From the NCBI GenBank assembly GCA_965153455.1, contig OZ234499.1:15744271-15808270 (forward strand): 64,000 nucleotides of DNA. Reading direction: 5' to 3'. This document shows, piece after piece, positions 22,168-34,275 of the stretch. Both the position numbers and the translations under genes were made by a program. Source of the DNA: Sphagnum compactum. Lineage: Eukaryota > Bryophyta > Sphagnopsida > Sphagnales. The notes under the pieces are model-generated. The model had not been told where the DNA came from and ran no database searches. It saw nothing but the letters and a program-made list of their open reading frames with translations. How positions within the stretch are numbered: position 1 is the stretch's first letter; every line of letters begins with the position of its first letter.

Positions 22168-24488
22168 TTTCGTCGCTCCTCTAGATCTGCGGAAGAAGCA
22201 CTCGGTCCTGGACCCTGGTGGGCCAGACAATGACGAGCACGAGATCATATACCGGCCACGTACCCTAATGAGATTTTTCGCAGTTGCCCGACCTCCAATG
22301 TTTTGCTCCAACATCTCGCGAAGTTTTTACAATTATTGAGACGGAATGTTTATGGATTGCATTTATGCGTTTGCGGCTTCGATGTCTTTCGTGTATTTCT
22401 TCTTCTTCTTCTGCATATCGCAGCACCAGCATCCTGGAGCGGTGTGATCTGTGTGGAGAGGTGTTGGGCGTTGTGTGCTTTTTTTTTTCTTCTGGTCTAT
22501 CTTTTTGGAAGCAGCGGCGGAGACATCGTCGCGATAACTTCTTGACGTTCTGTGCATTTCTTGCGACCGAGATCTCAGAAAGTGTGAAGGTATGGGATCT
22601 GTGATTATCTTGTTTTCTTTTTTCCCCTTAGTTTTCAGGGCCCCCGGCATTAGCGTTGGGGTGCCTCAATCATTTCAATGCGTCGGAGGTTCTTAGATTT
22701 GAAACCAAAGGATGTCAGGAGAGAAAGGTTTCGAACATGAGCATGTGCAGATACATGTTGTTTCCTATATAGATTTGCTAGCTTCTCTAAGCTTCCGTGT
22801 TGGTTCCACGTCTGCGTCTTCGATCTAATGGACCGTTTAGGAGGATCCCTGCCTGATGTTGTTTTATGACCAGGATGTACAGGATCCCTGGCTGATGTTG
22901 TCTTATGACCAGGATTGAAGGATGTAGTCGTGGATGGATCTGAAATCAGGTTGTCTAGACAGGACCAAATTGTTTTGTCTTTGTTTCAGGTAGATTGACA
23001 CTCCAGGCACTCTCTATTCAGAAATCCATATCACTTTTCCTCACTTCTGCTATTTGCTATAGTTGCTATGTTGCTCTTTCTCTCTGAAATATGGCTGAAA
23101 GAGTGTATGGAAGACTTTCAGACAGTCACAGATCTGTTTTTAAGGTGCTTTGTCATGGTAGTCATATTGTCGTGACGTAATGAATTGAGGGTTCAAGGTT
23201 TAAATCATTGCATCCAACCATTTGTGCCGAGAATTTTTTTGGAGAAACCAGGCTTTCTGGAAACCTGGAGATATTCTGTTCTGCAATCAAGCTGTTTCGT
23301 CAGATCTGGAGATGGCAAATAGGGATATACCTACTGTGCACACAAGAGCGTAATGTCAATAGCTGTGGATTGATGATGTCTGAGGCTGCAGAGTATGCTA
23401 TCAGAAAATTGCCAACCACAAAGGCCATTGAGATATTTTGAAAAACTTGGAAGATATATTGGCTATTGTCAGTAGTGACCACACAAATCACTGGCATTTG
23501 TTGTGTGACACTCATCAGGCTTTAAGTCCTTCTGTGCTCCATAGTGAGCAGCTTACAAATCTGCAGAAGCACCGAGAGATGTGGATTGCTTATGAAAGTG
23601 GTTGGGAAAGTGGTTGGGTGCAGAGCCCTTTAGGAAGGCTTCTATTGTTTGATGTCTTGTTGCCAGCCACTGCTGACCAGTCTCTAGCATTCCTTGTCAT
23701 TGCTGTTGGTTCCAAACATGTGAGTTCTTGAAAGGTGTAAGTTGAAAAGCTGCTTATGTGGGCATATAGTGCAGATACAGCCACTCGAGAAACTGGAGAA
23801 ACAGCTATTGAGAGCATTATTTCCAGATGCTGACAAACCTCAGTGGTAAGGTGTGTACCACTCTACTCCTGTCTCTTTGAATGCATCTACCAGATAGTGC
23901 AGCAATGTGGATGACCATGATCGGTGACCATGCAATTCAAGCTCTGAGAAATCTGTTATGGGGTGTTGCTTTCCACCACCATGTACAAGGATCAAAGAAA
24001 CTTTTGTGTTGGAAGTGAGGAGTTAGACAGCTGAATGTTGCTCCTTTTGTCTTCCAAGTGATCATGGTGACATGCACCTCAAACTTTGCTACGGAGCTCA
24101 TAAACTGGTGCTAGTTCTGGCCAGCTGCCTCGCTCTCCAACTGTGTTGTTCTGTAGGCCTAGTCCCTACTTGAGACAGACTTCCTGGTCACTCTAGCGAA
24201 GCTTCAAGTAGTGGGATGACTTTGGCAAGGTCATGATCAAAGTTTACTCACTGGTTGGTCACTACTAGTGCTTATCTTGCAACTTGTTGGTCCTGATTTT
24301 GCAGGAAAATTGGGTATTGTTCTTTTGAAGATTTTTAACTTGACGGCAACTTACTGGGTAGACATCTTCTGAAGGTCAAGTTGTTCTGGATCCTGGAGGC
24401 GCCCAGCCTCCACTCCTGCTTTTGTTCCAGAAAGTTGACTCAGACTGTCTGAAAGTTGCATAGACTTAGACCACAGGCTTGGGAAACT
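22168..24488 (+). other. Long leader of the EH-domain gene, probably with 5'-UTR introns
   Basis: There is no conserved protein in this 2.3 kb. Plausible splice signals are a donor at 'gaag|gtatgg' (about 22590) and an acceptor at 'gattttgcag' (ending 24304). Small open frames at 23208-23731 look like chance or upstream ORFs. An in-frame TGA at 24450 fixes that coding starts downstream of it. If the teloboxes mark the start site, one or more introns are removed before translation. Confidence 0.45.
22842..22919 (+). repeat. 39-bp tandem duplication
   Basis: Two adjacent near-identical units (22842-22880 and 22881-22919) both start 'aggatccctg' and end around 'atgaccaggat(g/t)'. They differ at a few bases. 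They lie in the presumed leader intron of the EH-domain gene. Confidence 0.85.
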
Positions 24489-27400
24489 ATGGCAAACATG
24501 GAGCTGTTTGATTCTTACTTTCGTAGGGCAGATCTGGATAAAGACGGTCGCATCAGTGGTGCAGAGGCTGTGGCATTCTTCCAGGGTGCAGGTCTTCCTC
24601 AAGTCACTCTAGCCAAGATTTGGCAATCTGCTGATCAAGGACGAACAGGATTCCTCTCCAGACCTGAATTTTACAATGCCTTGAAGCTGGTGACTGTTGC
24701 ACAAGCAGGTAGGGATATCACTCCAGAGATGGTGCGAGCAGCTTTAACAGGTCCTGCAGCTGCTCAAATCCCACCTCCTCGCATCAATACTCCAGTTCCA
24801 GCTGCTGCAACAGGCCTTGGGCAACCACCCCCAGCTTCAAGTCCACAACCAGGTTTCACAGGGACGCAGCCAACTCCTCCTCCAAGTTCACAAGGAGGTG
24901 GAGGGCAGGTGCACCAACCCCCAAGTTCTTATGGAGGGTTTGGAGGAGGACAGCCAATCCCACCTCCTGGTTCAGCAGGTGCAGTTGGCACACAGGCAAC
25001 GGGACCTTCAGGGTCTCGTGGAGGCTTTGCAGGAGGGCAGCAGACCCCATCTCCCAGCCCACAAGGAGTTGGAGGGCAGACACCTCAAGTTCCAGGTTCT
25101 CAAGGCTTTGGAGCCCCCCCTGCCAGGCAACTCACTTCACAGAACAGTTTGTCACGCTACCCACCATCTGCTGGTCAGCTGCAAGTTGCACCCACAGGCT
25201 TCTCCCAAACCCCTGGGTATGGCCCACCAGCCCCAGGAGGGCAGCAGACTCGTCCATCTCTTGGAAGCCTTTTCACCACAAATTCTTCATACCTTGCTCC
25301 AAAGACGTCAACACTGGCACCAGCAAGGCTGTGGTCAAGCTCTCCAGGTGTTTCCTCTGTCCCCAACTCACTGCCAACACCAACTGCCATATCCACACCT
25401 TCAACTGGGGCAGCTACGACAATGCCAAAGCAGCCACCGACTCTACCCTCTACTGCCTTCCAGGGGCCTGGATTTCAGGCAGGGAAAGATGTGTCTGCTG
25501 GGTTTAATGCAAATCCTAGCAGTAACAGCAGCTTTACGAAGACAGAATCTGCAACCACAGGGGATTTGCTCTCTGTTGCACAGCCTTCAAAACCATCACT
25601 GATAACACCTTCGAATAAGCCACAGCCTTCAGCAGGGTCGCTTGAGGCATCTATGTCACAATTAAATTCAGATGAACCTCGTTCACGAGTTTCTGCAATT
25701 CTGCCAACATCAGGAGCCAACATGGGAAAACCACCTGCAGTTACTGCTTCACAAGCAGCAACAAATATGTCAAGAACTTCCAGTGTAGTGCAAGGGCCAG
25801 GGGCACAGCCTTTCGTAGGGGGACCATGGCCAAAAATGACTCAGAATGATATTCAGCGGTACACCCGGGTGTTCAGCAAGGAAGACACTGACAAAGATGG
25901 CAAGATTACTGGAGAGCAGGCACGTGAGCTCTTTTTGAGCTGGAAACTTCCCAGAGGAGTGCTAAAGCAGGTTTGGGATCTCTCTGATCATGATAATGAT
26001 GGCATGCTGTCTCAGTGGGAGTTTTTCACTGCCCTTTATCTCATGGAACGGCATAGAGAAGGCCGACCCATGCCTGCAGTACTTCCCCCTGGAATCCCCC
26101 TTGACAATTGGCAGTCTGTTGGCAAGAGTGGCTCTCAGATTTCTATTGGTGCTCAACCTCCAGCCCCTGGTGTGGGTGCAGCTCTGCAATCTGTTCCAGC
26201 ACCCCAAATGCCACTGCAGAGCCCCCCTACTGTACCAGAAGCAGTGGCACCAGAGGCCACCAGTCCTGCACCATATAAATCGAGAGCTCCTGCCCTGGAA
26301 GCCCATCTTCTAAATCAGCTTGGCCCTGATGAACAAGAGATGCTTAAGACCAAGCTCAAAGCTGCTGAGGAGGCTGATAAGAAGGTATATGAGCTGGACA
26401 AGGAGATCTTGGACTATAAAGAGAAAACTGAGATGTATCGTACAAAGCTACAAGAAGTTATTTTGTTTAAGAGTCGATGTGACAATCGTCTGAATGAAGT
26501 CATAGAGAGGGCAGCTGCAGATAAGCGTGAGGTGGATGCGCTGGCCAAGAAGTATGACCGGAAATTCAAAACAACAGGGGAGGTTACCTCTCAATTCCAA
26601 GCAGAAGAGTCAGCTTTCCGAGATATCCAGGAAAAGAAAATGCAAATTTACCATACGATTGCAAAACTGGATAAAGGTGGTGATGCAAAGGTTCTCCAGA
26701 CACATGTTGACAGCATTTCACAGCATTTGGATGAATTGAGGAAACTGCTGAATGATCGAGCCAGGCGTTTTGGGGTGCGCCCCAAAGCCCCAGTGCCTAC
26801 CGATGTTCCTTTTGGGTGGCAAGGCAGTGGCCAGGAGAATGCAGAAGACTGGGATGAAGACTGGGATAAGTTTGATGATGAAGGGTTTTCCACTGTCCAG
26901 GGTATCATGGATGAGACAACAGATGGCAGCCTTCCGAAGGGTGTCCTATCAGCACCCTGGGGTGATGGTGAGAGCCTATTTGATGATGGCTTTGACTTTT
27001 CTTCAAATCCCACTCTAGGTGATGATCTTTTCAAAGATGAGGTGGAGGATACACATGCTGTGCCAGAGCGGTCACGCTCAAATTCACCATCTCCAGATGA
27101 CAGCGATGGGGTAGAATCTCCTGAGCGCCACTTTTCCAGATCAAGCTCACAGCCAGGTGGAGTAAGTGAACTCACAATTAACACGAGCAAGCCCAGCGGA
27201 AGATATGTAGATATTGTTGATCCACAGGAATTCGGACATGATGTACTGAACAACTCGACTTCCTTCAGCTCACCTACTGGCAGTGTGGACCAAGGACGTA
27301 TGTCTTTTAACTCAGCCGATCCCTTTGGTGATGGTGGGGTTTCATGGGCATTTCATGATGACGATAAGACTGCATCCCCCCGTGCTTCATGGGGTTTGCA

Positions 27401-27887
27401 AACCAGCAATCTCAGCACACAGACTTCACTGGACATACGAAGCTCTCAGGGGTTGTCTCGTTTTGGGAAGGAGGGTAGTGGACTCATGGGAGACTCTCTT
27501 GACATGGGGCCAAGAATATCTAGTCCTAGGAGTGAAGGCTATGATGGAACAGATCATATATGGGGGTTTGAAAGATCTGGGAATGGTCATGAAGATGATT
27601 ATTCTTTCAGTCCATCAAAGGAGTTGAAGGAGTCATCCTTCTTTGGAGATAACTCTTCTTTCAATGTGGCTGAGGGCTCATTGTTTTCTGGAGGAAGTCC
27701 TGGGCTCTCAAAGGAAGATCACTATCAAGGGGGAAGCTTCCTGCGTTTTGACTCATTTGCCCCCCACAGCCCTTCAGCCCCACCTCCTAGAGCATTAGAT
27801 GATGAGGCTGATCTCTTCGCCAGCTCAGGCCCATTTGGCTCAGGAGACCAGACGCCTAAGCATGCAGATCGTTGGAGAACAATTTAA
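24489..27887 (+). CDS. EH-domain protein, AtEH1/AtEH2 (Pan1/Eps15-like) type
   Basis: This is one uninterrupted frame of 1132 codons. The N-terminal EH domain (residues about 1-95) has a complete EF-hand loop, DLDKDGRISGAE. A Pro/Gln/Gly/Ser-rich linker follows (about 100-440). A second EH domain (about 444-540) has the loops DTDKDGKITGEQ and DHDNDGMLSQWE. A long coiled coil spans about 600-760, then an acidic WDEDWDKFDDEGF segment and a Ser/Gly/Asp-rich tail with a DPF motif. This is the architecture of the plant AtEH/Pan1 subunits of the TPLATE complex, about 1200 residues in Arabidopsis, which act in clathrin-mediated endocytosis and in autophagy at ER-plasma membrane contacts. EH domains bind NPF-type peptides and phospholipids. 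The ATG at 24489 follows an in-frame TGA at 24450. The neighbours are unrelated. The gene is full length and looks functional. Confidence 0.95.
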   Translation: MANMELFDSYFRRADLDKDGRISGAEAVAFFQGAGLPQVTLAKIWQSADQGRTGFLSRPEFYNALKLVTVAQAGRDITPEMVRAALTGPAAAQIPPPRINTPVPAAATGLGQPPPASSPQPGFTGTQPTPPPSSQGGGGQVHQPPSSYGGFGGGQPIPPPGSAGAVGTQATGPSGSRGGFAGGQQTPSPSPQGVGGQTPQVPGSQGFGAPPARQLTSQNSLSRYPPSAGQLQVAPTGFSQTPGYGPPAPGGQQTRPSLGSLFTTNSSYLAPKTSTLAPARLWSSSPGVSSVPNSLPTPTAISTPSTGAATTMPKQPPTLPSTAFQGPGFQAGKDVSAGFNANPSSNSSFTKTESATTGDLLSVAQPSKPSLITPSNKPQPSAGSLEASMSQLNSDEPRSRVSAILPTSGANMGKPPAVTASQAATNMSRTSSVVQGPGAQPFVGGPWPKMTQNDIQRYTRVFSKEDTDKDGKITGEQARELFLSWKLPRGVLKQVWDLSDHDNDGMLSQWEFFTALYLMERHREGRPMPAVLPPGIPLDNWQSVGKSGSQISIGAQPPAPGVGAALQSVPAPQMPLQSPPTVPEAVAPEATSPAPYKSRAPALEAHLLNQLGPDEQEMLKTKLKAAEEADKKVYELDKEILDYKEKTEMYRTKLQEVILFKSRCDNRLNEVIERAAADKREVDALAKKYDRKFKTTGEVTSQFQAEESAFRDIQEKKMQIYHTIAKLDKGGDAKVLQTHVDSISQHLDELRKLLNDRARRFGVRPKAPVPTDVPFGWQGSGQENAEDWDEDWDKFDDEGFSTVQGIMDETTDGSLPKGVLSAPWGDGESLFDDGFDFSSNPTLGDDLFKDEVEDTHAVPERSRSNSPSPDDSDGVESPERHFSRSSSQPGGVSELTINTSKPSGRYVDIVDPQEFGHDVLNNSTSFSSPTGSVDQGRMSFNSADPFGDGGVSWAFHDDDKTASPRASWGLQTSNLSTQTSLDIRSSQGLSRFGKEGSGLMGDSLDMGPRISSPRSEGYDGTDHIWGFERSGNGHEDDYSFSPSKELKESSFFGDNSSFNVAEGSLFSGGSPGLSKEDHYQGGSFLRFDSFAPHSPSAPPPRALDDEADLFASSGPFGSGDQTPKHADRWRTI

Positions 27888-29226
27888 GACAAAACTCTTC
27901 ATATATTGTTGTATGCCCCCATGTCCTTACTAATGGGTTATTTTGATAGTTGATCTCTTTATATTCTCTATACATCATGTGTCTCTGTTTGATGCAAGAA
28001 GGAATTGAATGACTAAATGTCTCTTGAGTGCTAGCCAACATCATGACTGAGTTTTCCCATTGCTTCTCCAAATGCAAGAGAAACTCAGGGGTCAGATTTT
28101 GCATAATGGTTTGCCTAGATTTTGGGTTGATTATTATATTCATATCTAAGCCCAGTGTCAGGAGCTGATGTGGGTGGTAGATCCCAACGGTGGATAGACA
28201 GTGGGTAGTCATGGCAGCTTGTGACTGCTATCCATGATGGTGATGGTCTGACACTTTTTGAGCAGACTTTCATAAGGTTATAACCGTGGTCATTAATGTT
28301 ACCTTCAAATTGTCCTTGTGGAGTTTTCTCTGCGATTTCATAGATATTTGAATTAGCTTCTGCATATGGGTTTCTGGATCACATTGAAAGGGGAGAGGAT
28401 ATCTGTCTCAGAATGAAGAAAACCAGTTCCTTAGGCGGAGTTGAATCATCTCTAGACCCCTCTCTGGACACTTCATTGGACATGCCTCAATTCAAATCTT
28501 TCTTGTAATAGCATTCCTGAGTTTAGTCTCAAGGAAGTTTGGCACTAAGCTGGCATGTGTTCTGGAACTCTTCAAATGTAGCAGGAGACACCATGAATGT
28601 TTCAAGGAACAAAATATGCTGCTGTAAGATTTTCATACCAGCTAAAGAATTTGTCATGTGCATTAATCGGGAAAAATTTACATTGGCAATAAGCCAGTAG
28701 TAAAGAGTACCAGATCATGGATTGAGTTCCTGAAGGAATTCTCAACTCAGAGCAATCAAGCAAAACAAAGCAGTGGCTAAACCTAGCCTGCTAATCCTGT
28801 TTCTGTAAGTAACATAATCCTAAACCAGTCTAAGCCTTCTTCAATGGCAAAGATGCACAAGCAAATTAGTTGTCCAAAAGAGTTGCATATCACCACCATG
28901 AAATCCATTTGCACCACCATCGCCCATTCTGCGTAAACTTCACCTTCAACTTGCTGTGTTGTTTGTCTGCATCAAAAATAACAGCAGACATGTAGTTAAA
29001 AACTCTGTAGATTCCAACACATCAATCTGTAGATTTGAAGAATTGTTGATGGTCTAGACGCTTTCACTCTGTTCAAGTTGCTGAAGAACAGCTTTCCACA
29101 ATTGAAGCTTCTCTTACCTGTCAACAAAACTTTCAACAGCATATGCAGAGAAATATGTCTAGATTTGAAAGGGACTTTGCAGTTCTTACCTTAAATTTGA
29201 GGTTTCTGACACCAAATGTAAAGCTT
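27888..29226. other. Shared 3' flanks of the convergent EH and SCAR-like genes
   Basis: The 3' end of the EH-domain gene (+) and that of the SCAR-like gene (-) meet here. I searched the minus strand by eye for WH2 and acidic C-terminal SCAR sequence and found none. Several GTAAGA donors and polypyrimidine-AG acceptors occur on the minus strand between 28900 and 29215. The SCAR transcript may therefore contain 3'-UTR introns or alternative last exons. Confidence 0.5.
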
Positions 29227-32200
29227 TTATGTCACAACAGCATCTGCCGCAGCTACCAGTAGTTGTGCCTCTGAATGCTTCTGTGCTGTTGAGTGCATAA
29301 TTGGCAATGGAGCAACAAGTGGGTCGAGTGGGGGAGATTGCACAGAGTGAATCCTAAAGCTATCATCACTCTCTGAAGAATCAAAGTACACACAAGATAA
29401 TGATAAGTGTGACCAAGGGGACATCAGTGGTGAGTGTAAGGGACTGAAATCTATAGACTCCCGGGATGGACTTTCAGACGCCGAGTATGACATGGAGCTT
29501 GGTGAGCTTGTAAAGGGATTGTAGGTTTCTTCTATAGATCTTCTGTACTCAGAAGAGCTGTTATCATCTGTACTGGTTGTTGTTGTTGTTGTATCCATAC
29601 TCTTGGCTATGCCATTAGGTACTGCCCTGTAAGGTACAAACTTGGTTTGTTTCTTATCAGTGTACTCCACAGTTTCTCTCTCCTCAACCAAAATTGATCC
29701 AGTCTCTTTGATATCTGCATCTGCATTTTGTGCTCTGCTCAGATCCTTCAAACTCTCAGTTGCCTCTGACAAGCTAACCAAACAAGAGCCAAAAGAATCA
29801 TGACCAGATTCACCCTTGGATGCTTGAAGGTGCGCAGGCAGGTGCGTAGAAGAAGGTGCCTTCTCGTTGGGACCAAAACCTGCTTGCAGTCTCTCCTCAA
29901 TGCCTGTGCAGCTTTTTGGAAGTTTCTCTTGAAGGTCACCAAGGGCTTCTGGAGCCTTCTCTCTTGCAGACTCCATGTTTGCCCTATGTGCAAAGTGGTT
30001 AAGAGAAGATGGTGCAAAGTCCTTCAGAAAAGAAGGGCTGCATTTTTCAAACCCGAGATCGTCATCCACCTCCAAAAGGCTTGTTGGTGTGAACCCCACA
30101 TTCTCCTCTTCTTGAAGTTGCAAGTCTTCCTGTGCATTCAAGCCTTCAAGAGTTGAGGCTTCCAGAAGCTCTTTTCCAAGAAGCCTTGTTCTGTCCTGAA
30201 GGTTCGCACCATTGAGGCCAAGCCCTTCTGATAGCTTCTCTCTTGGGGATTCTGTATCCGCCATACTATTTGCCACTGATGAGACCACATCAGGTAGAGC
30301 TTGAGTTTCATAATCCTCTGACTCCACTTCAGAGTCCATGGTAGCCAAGGCATCCACAAAATGTTCTCCATCACTGGCAAACTCTTCCTCATCCTCCTCC
30401 AGAAAATTCTTGCCATTCTCACCATTCACCTGTGACTCGTTTTGCTGTCGAAAGTCCAGTGATGATGATGATACCTTTGCAACCTCCACATCTCCAGTGC
30501 CAATTTCCCTTGTCATGCAAGGTTCATTTGCATCTCGTCCCAAATCTTGTGCCATGTGCTGTTGTTGTGCAAAATCTGGATTATCTTGCTCCATTTGCTT
30601 TGAACTAACAGCTCCAGAGACATCCTCATTCTTGGAACGAAGAGATGAAGATTGCTTCCTATGGATTTCCAGGGCAACGAAGACAGAAAACTCTTTCAGG
30701 TATGTGTGATTGAAAAAAGGAGTCACAGGATGGTTCTCTGTGCAGCACAAGTATAGAAAATTACACAATACACATTACATGTTCTATGTAAGGGAAAAGC
30801 TCGATGTAGTCATGAGAAAGGAAGCAACTATAGTCAGCAAATGAGACAAGGAGATACAGTATTTGTGGACCTGAAATGCAAGAATGAACCAAGAATTTCT
30901 TCTCCGCTTCTGCACTGTCTCTCTTTTTCCTGAGAAGGACCAACACCAGTCATGCTCTCTCCTCAGTTTCAAGTCTCAAACCCCACATATGTAGTATGGC
31001 AACTTCAAGAACACAGTGTTATTGACTTACTAAGTTTTCCAAATTCTCATTGCAAATTCCACAAGCTCTTCTTTTCTTCTACTCTACAACATCATGATCA
31101 GATGTGGAAGATTGTAACAGGCATGTGTGGTTGTGAATCACAATTCACACAAACATACTTTGCTTCTTGGTTATCATCCTTCAGAATGGAATTGCAGATG
31201 GTGATGATTCTATTCTACCAGCAACACCACAACCATGAACTAGTCTGAGAGAGAAAGCACTATGGCACTGGTTATTGGGCTTTCAAGTAGGCCGCACCTT
31301 CTCGAACCGAGATTGGTGACGCACTCCCTTGAACACAGAGCCAGTGCACATTGTCTTATAAAATGAGGGATCGGTGTAGCGTTTCATACATGCGCCTTCA
31401 CCTGCAACATCAAACCTGGTGCCACCAAATCCCCTCATTATACATACACGTCCCCCAAAAACCACTCGCCACATCCAACACATCCTTACTCCTCATCAGG
31501 AAGGCGTAAATCAAGATCTCTTCGTACCCAGATTTACTGCAACAAGCCTGAGAGACACACTGAAAAAGATGAGAAAGAGAGAGAGAGATGTGAGAGAGAA
31601 AGCAGCATACTTGTCAAGGAGAAAGAGACGGGGAGGTCCCCGACAGTCATCATAGAAATTGCGAACAAAATTCGGTAGCTCAGATTTTGTGCAATTGCTT
31701 TGATCAGTCCACAAGATTGGATGCCATTGCAGCCCTGCCCGCACAAAACCCTTGCCACATGTTAGCATGAACAAACACACAATCCACCAGCTTAAAATTG
31801 GGCAGAACACGCCATCTCTGTTTTCAAGCAGCTGTAAGAGCTGTAGCATCTGCAAGACATAAAAATTTAGTGCTTTCCCAGACAGATTCAGTGTTTTCTG
31901 TTTGATCAAGTGCATTCCCCCCGTGCATCAATCAACAGACTAATCAGAGGCCTCTCTTGCAATCCTGAACCTTGAACTTCTCTCCTCAAGAAAAAATGAC
32001 AAAGATCATCAACAACAGCAACAGCATTGAGACTCCCATCATTGAGACTTGTTGAAAATACTGCAGCAGCAGAGATCATGGGGTGCAAAACTGATTCTTT
32101 ACAGTGGTGGCACAATGATGATCCCTGCAGTAGTGATGTGGTGGTGATCACCTGTATCATCTTCCTTGGACTACCTACCTGGAGTATAACTGTAGTGGAT

Positions 32201-33029
32201 CTGCTCAGTGCTGGTTCGCAATGCTTTCTCGACTCCTGGAAGCTTCATTTCCAGTTTTAGCAGTCTTGACTTCAAGCCATTGCCCTGAACTGTCAATGCT
32301 GTCAATTGCTCATGAAGACCTTGGAAAACTTCTGCTGCCAACCTGATGATTCCATGCCCCCAAATGAATACAAACAAACAGATTTGCAAAATGAATCTTC
32401 TTCACTGTCTTGATGAATGGAATTCTTCAGCTAGAATGAAATTTTGATTGAAGAAGAAGAAGAAGAAGCAAGAATCCATGTTGATTCAGCTGATCAGCAG
32501 CTTGCCAGTGTTCTACAGCAGCTGATCAATCTCCAGGTTTTTATGATCATCATATTGGTGCTGTTGCTTCTTACTGTGGTTTAAGATCCATGTTTGCAAC
32601 TTGAAGAATTGGTGACTGAAAGGATTGATTTCTTCCAGAAATTGGTGTTTGGAGATTGAAGATCCACCCATGGAGCAGGACAGAACAAGAAGAAGATGAT
32701 GATGATTGATGGATTGATTAATGGGGCATAGAAGAGCAGGAAGGAAGAGCATGTGAAAGCCAACAGATTTTGACAGGATTTGTGCAAAGAAGGAGAAGAA
32801 GATCCAGCCAGTCAGCAGAGGAGGAAGAAGAAGGGAGTTTTGGGACGAGGAAAAAGTGTGTGTTTACATACTCGGCAAGATCACCGAGCTGGCGTACAAT
32901 GCCAAGCAGGCCTGCTACAGCTACACCCTCCAACAAAGCCTGTGAATCATTCCTTGCTGCTGCTGCTCTGTAAAGCTCCGGCTTCGCCAACCTATGCTCA
33001 CTCCTCACCTCATACCTGACTAGAGGCAT
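29227..33029 (-). CDS. SCAR/WAVE-like protein, WAVE homology domain but no visible VCA end
   Basis: My six-exon model on the minus strand is 33029-32872, 32342-32179, 31734-31611, 31415-31298, 30929-30871, 30658-29227. Exons join in phase to 684 codons plus a stop, with GT-AG introns. Exons 1-4 encode the plant SCAR homology domain: '[20 protein letters not shown]' start, '[14 protein letters not shown]', 'GLQWHP', '[13 protein letters not shown]' and '[11 protein letters not shown]'. SCAR proteins sit in the WAVE complex and activate Arp2/3 actin nucleation. Exon 6 is an acidic, Ser-rich central region ending near 'SPPLDPLV', which recalls a conserved mid-protein motif. The proline-rich, WH2 and acidic C-terminal parts that activate Arp2/3 are not found, and the protein is shorter than most plant SCARs. 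Exon 5 and the exon 4 donor (GTGCGG) are the weakest parts of the model. Confidence 0.8.
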
Positions 33030-34275
33030 TTTGTTCTCATTCAATCCAGCTCCCGCCACACCCCACCACCTTTCAAGATGCTTCTTCTGCACCAAACCCC
33101 TGCAAGAGCATCATCATCATCACCATCTCCCCACAGCTGAAGAACACATCAAACCCAAGCAGCTCCTTCAAATCAACTTCCTAGATTCTTCACCAGTGCA
33201 AGAAGATTTCTGCTTTCTACTGGACTCTTCTTCATGATCCTTCCTCCTTTGATCTGTGCCTCATTGCTTTCAATGCTAGAGAGCGAGAGGAGAGAGACAG
33301 AGACAGACACAGAGATTTAGCGTCAGAAAAACATGCATAGCTTTTGTTTATCACTCACTTTGCTCTAGGAAATGGGTTTTCTTTCTTTCTTTCTTTCTTT
33401 CTCGAAACCAATGCTTCTCCTCTTTCTCCGTTACACCACTTCTTCAATGCCGGTGGAGATCGATCACTCTCCCATCAGGAAACATATTGGCTTTCTTTTC
33501 CATCACTCACTTTGCTCCAGATCGATAGACTTTCTTCTACAACACGATGCACTTCCTCCGAAAGAAACAGATGGGTACATGACCATCCTCCCATCTCCTC
33601 CACCACATTACCCTTGCATTACAAACTGAATCAAAGATGAAATCTTCCGTCTTGCTCTCTCTCCAGGGGAAAAAAAAAGCTAAACACAAACACAACCCAA
33701 AAACACGAACCTTCAACAATCCAAAAACACAAACAACAACAGATCACAATAATGCCGAAACACAAAACACGTCCCCATCCAAAGGGAAGAACAAAAAACG
33801 ACAACTCACGCCGCCGCTTTCCTCTTTAAACAACAAACAGCAAGAAGAAGAAGAACAACAACAGGATTCAACAAAACGAATCGACGCCGATTGTCGACCC
33901 AATTCAGCACCAAATTCAGCGCGATATTTTCCGAATCTGCTATTTGAGAACATTCTTCTCCTTCACGAATGCTTCACGACTCCGCGCGGCTCACAACAGA
34001 GTCGAAAACTCGATCATTTGCAGCAATCCCGAAGAGAAAAAGGAAACAACAAAAACACTCTCTTGTCAAGCGCAGTAGCAGCAGCAGCAGCGTAACAGAA
34101 AGCATAGTAGTGTGCTACCTGGTACCTACCTACGTCTACCTGGTACCTGGTTCTATGCTGGACATAGGTACCTACCTACCTACCTACCTAATGGTGTAGC
34201 TAATCTTATAGGGCATAATTTTCGGAAATAGGGTAAGTTGGAATTCTTTTTGAAATTTGATTCCAAATTATGTAT
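33030..34275 (-). other. Upstream/leader region of the SCAR-like gene
   Basis: No conserved protein is present. It contains simple repeats: a TTTC run (about 33377-33402), GAA/CAA/CAG-type triplets (33840-34092) and CCTA/ACCT runs (34118-34190). It is probably promoter and 5' UTR of the minus-strand SCAR-like gene. Low-complexity open frames on the + strand here are not credible genes. Confidence 0.5.

Noticed and set aside
23208-23731. Two consecutive plus-strand frames upstream of the EH gene
   Set aside because: No family recognised and not in phase with the EH ORF, which has an in-frame stop at 24450; treated as leader/intron sequence.
33637-34095. 152-codon plus-strand Lys/Gln/Asn-rich frame
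   Set aside because: Low-complexity triplet repeats in the presumed leader of the minus-strand SCAR-like gene; no conserved features.
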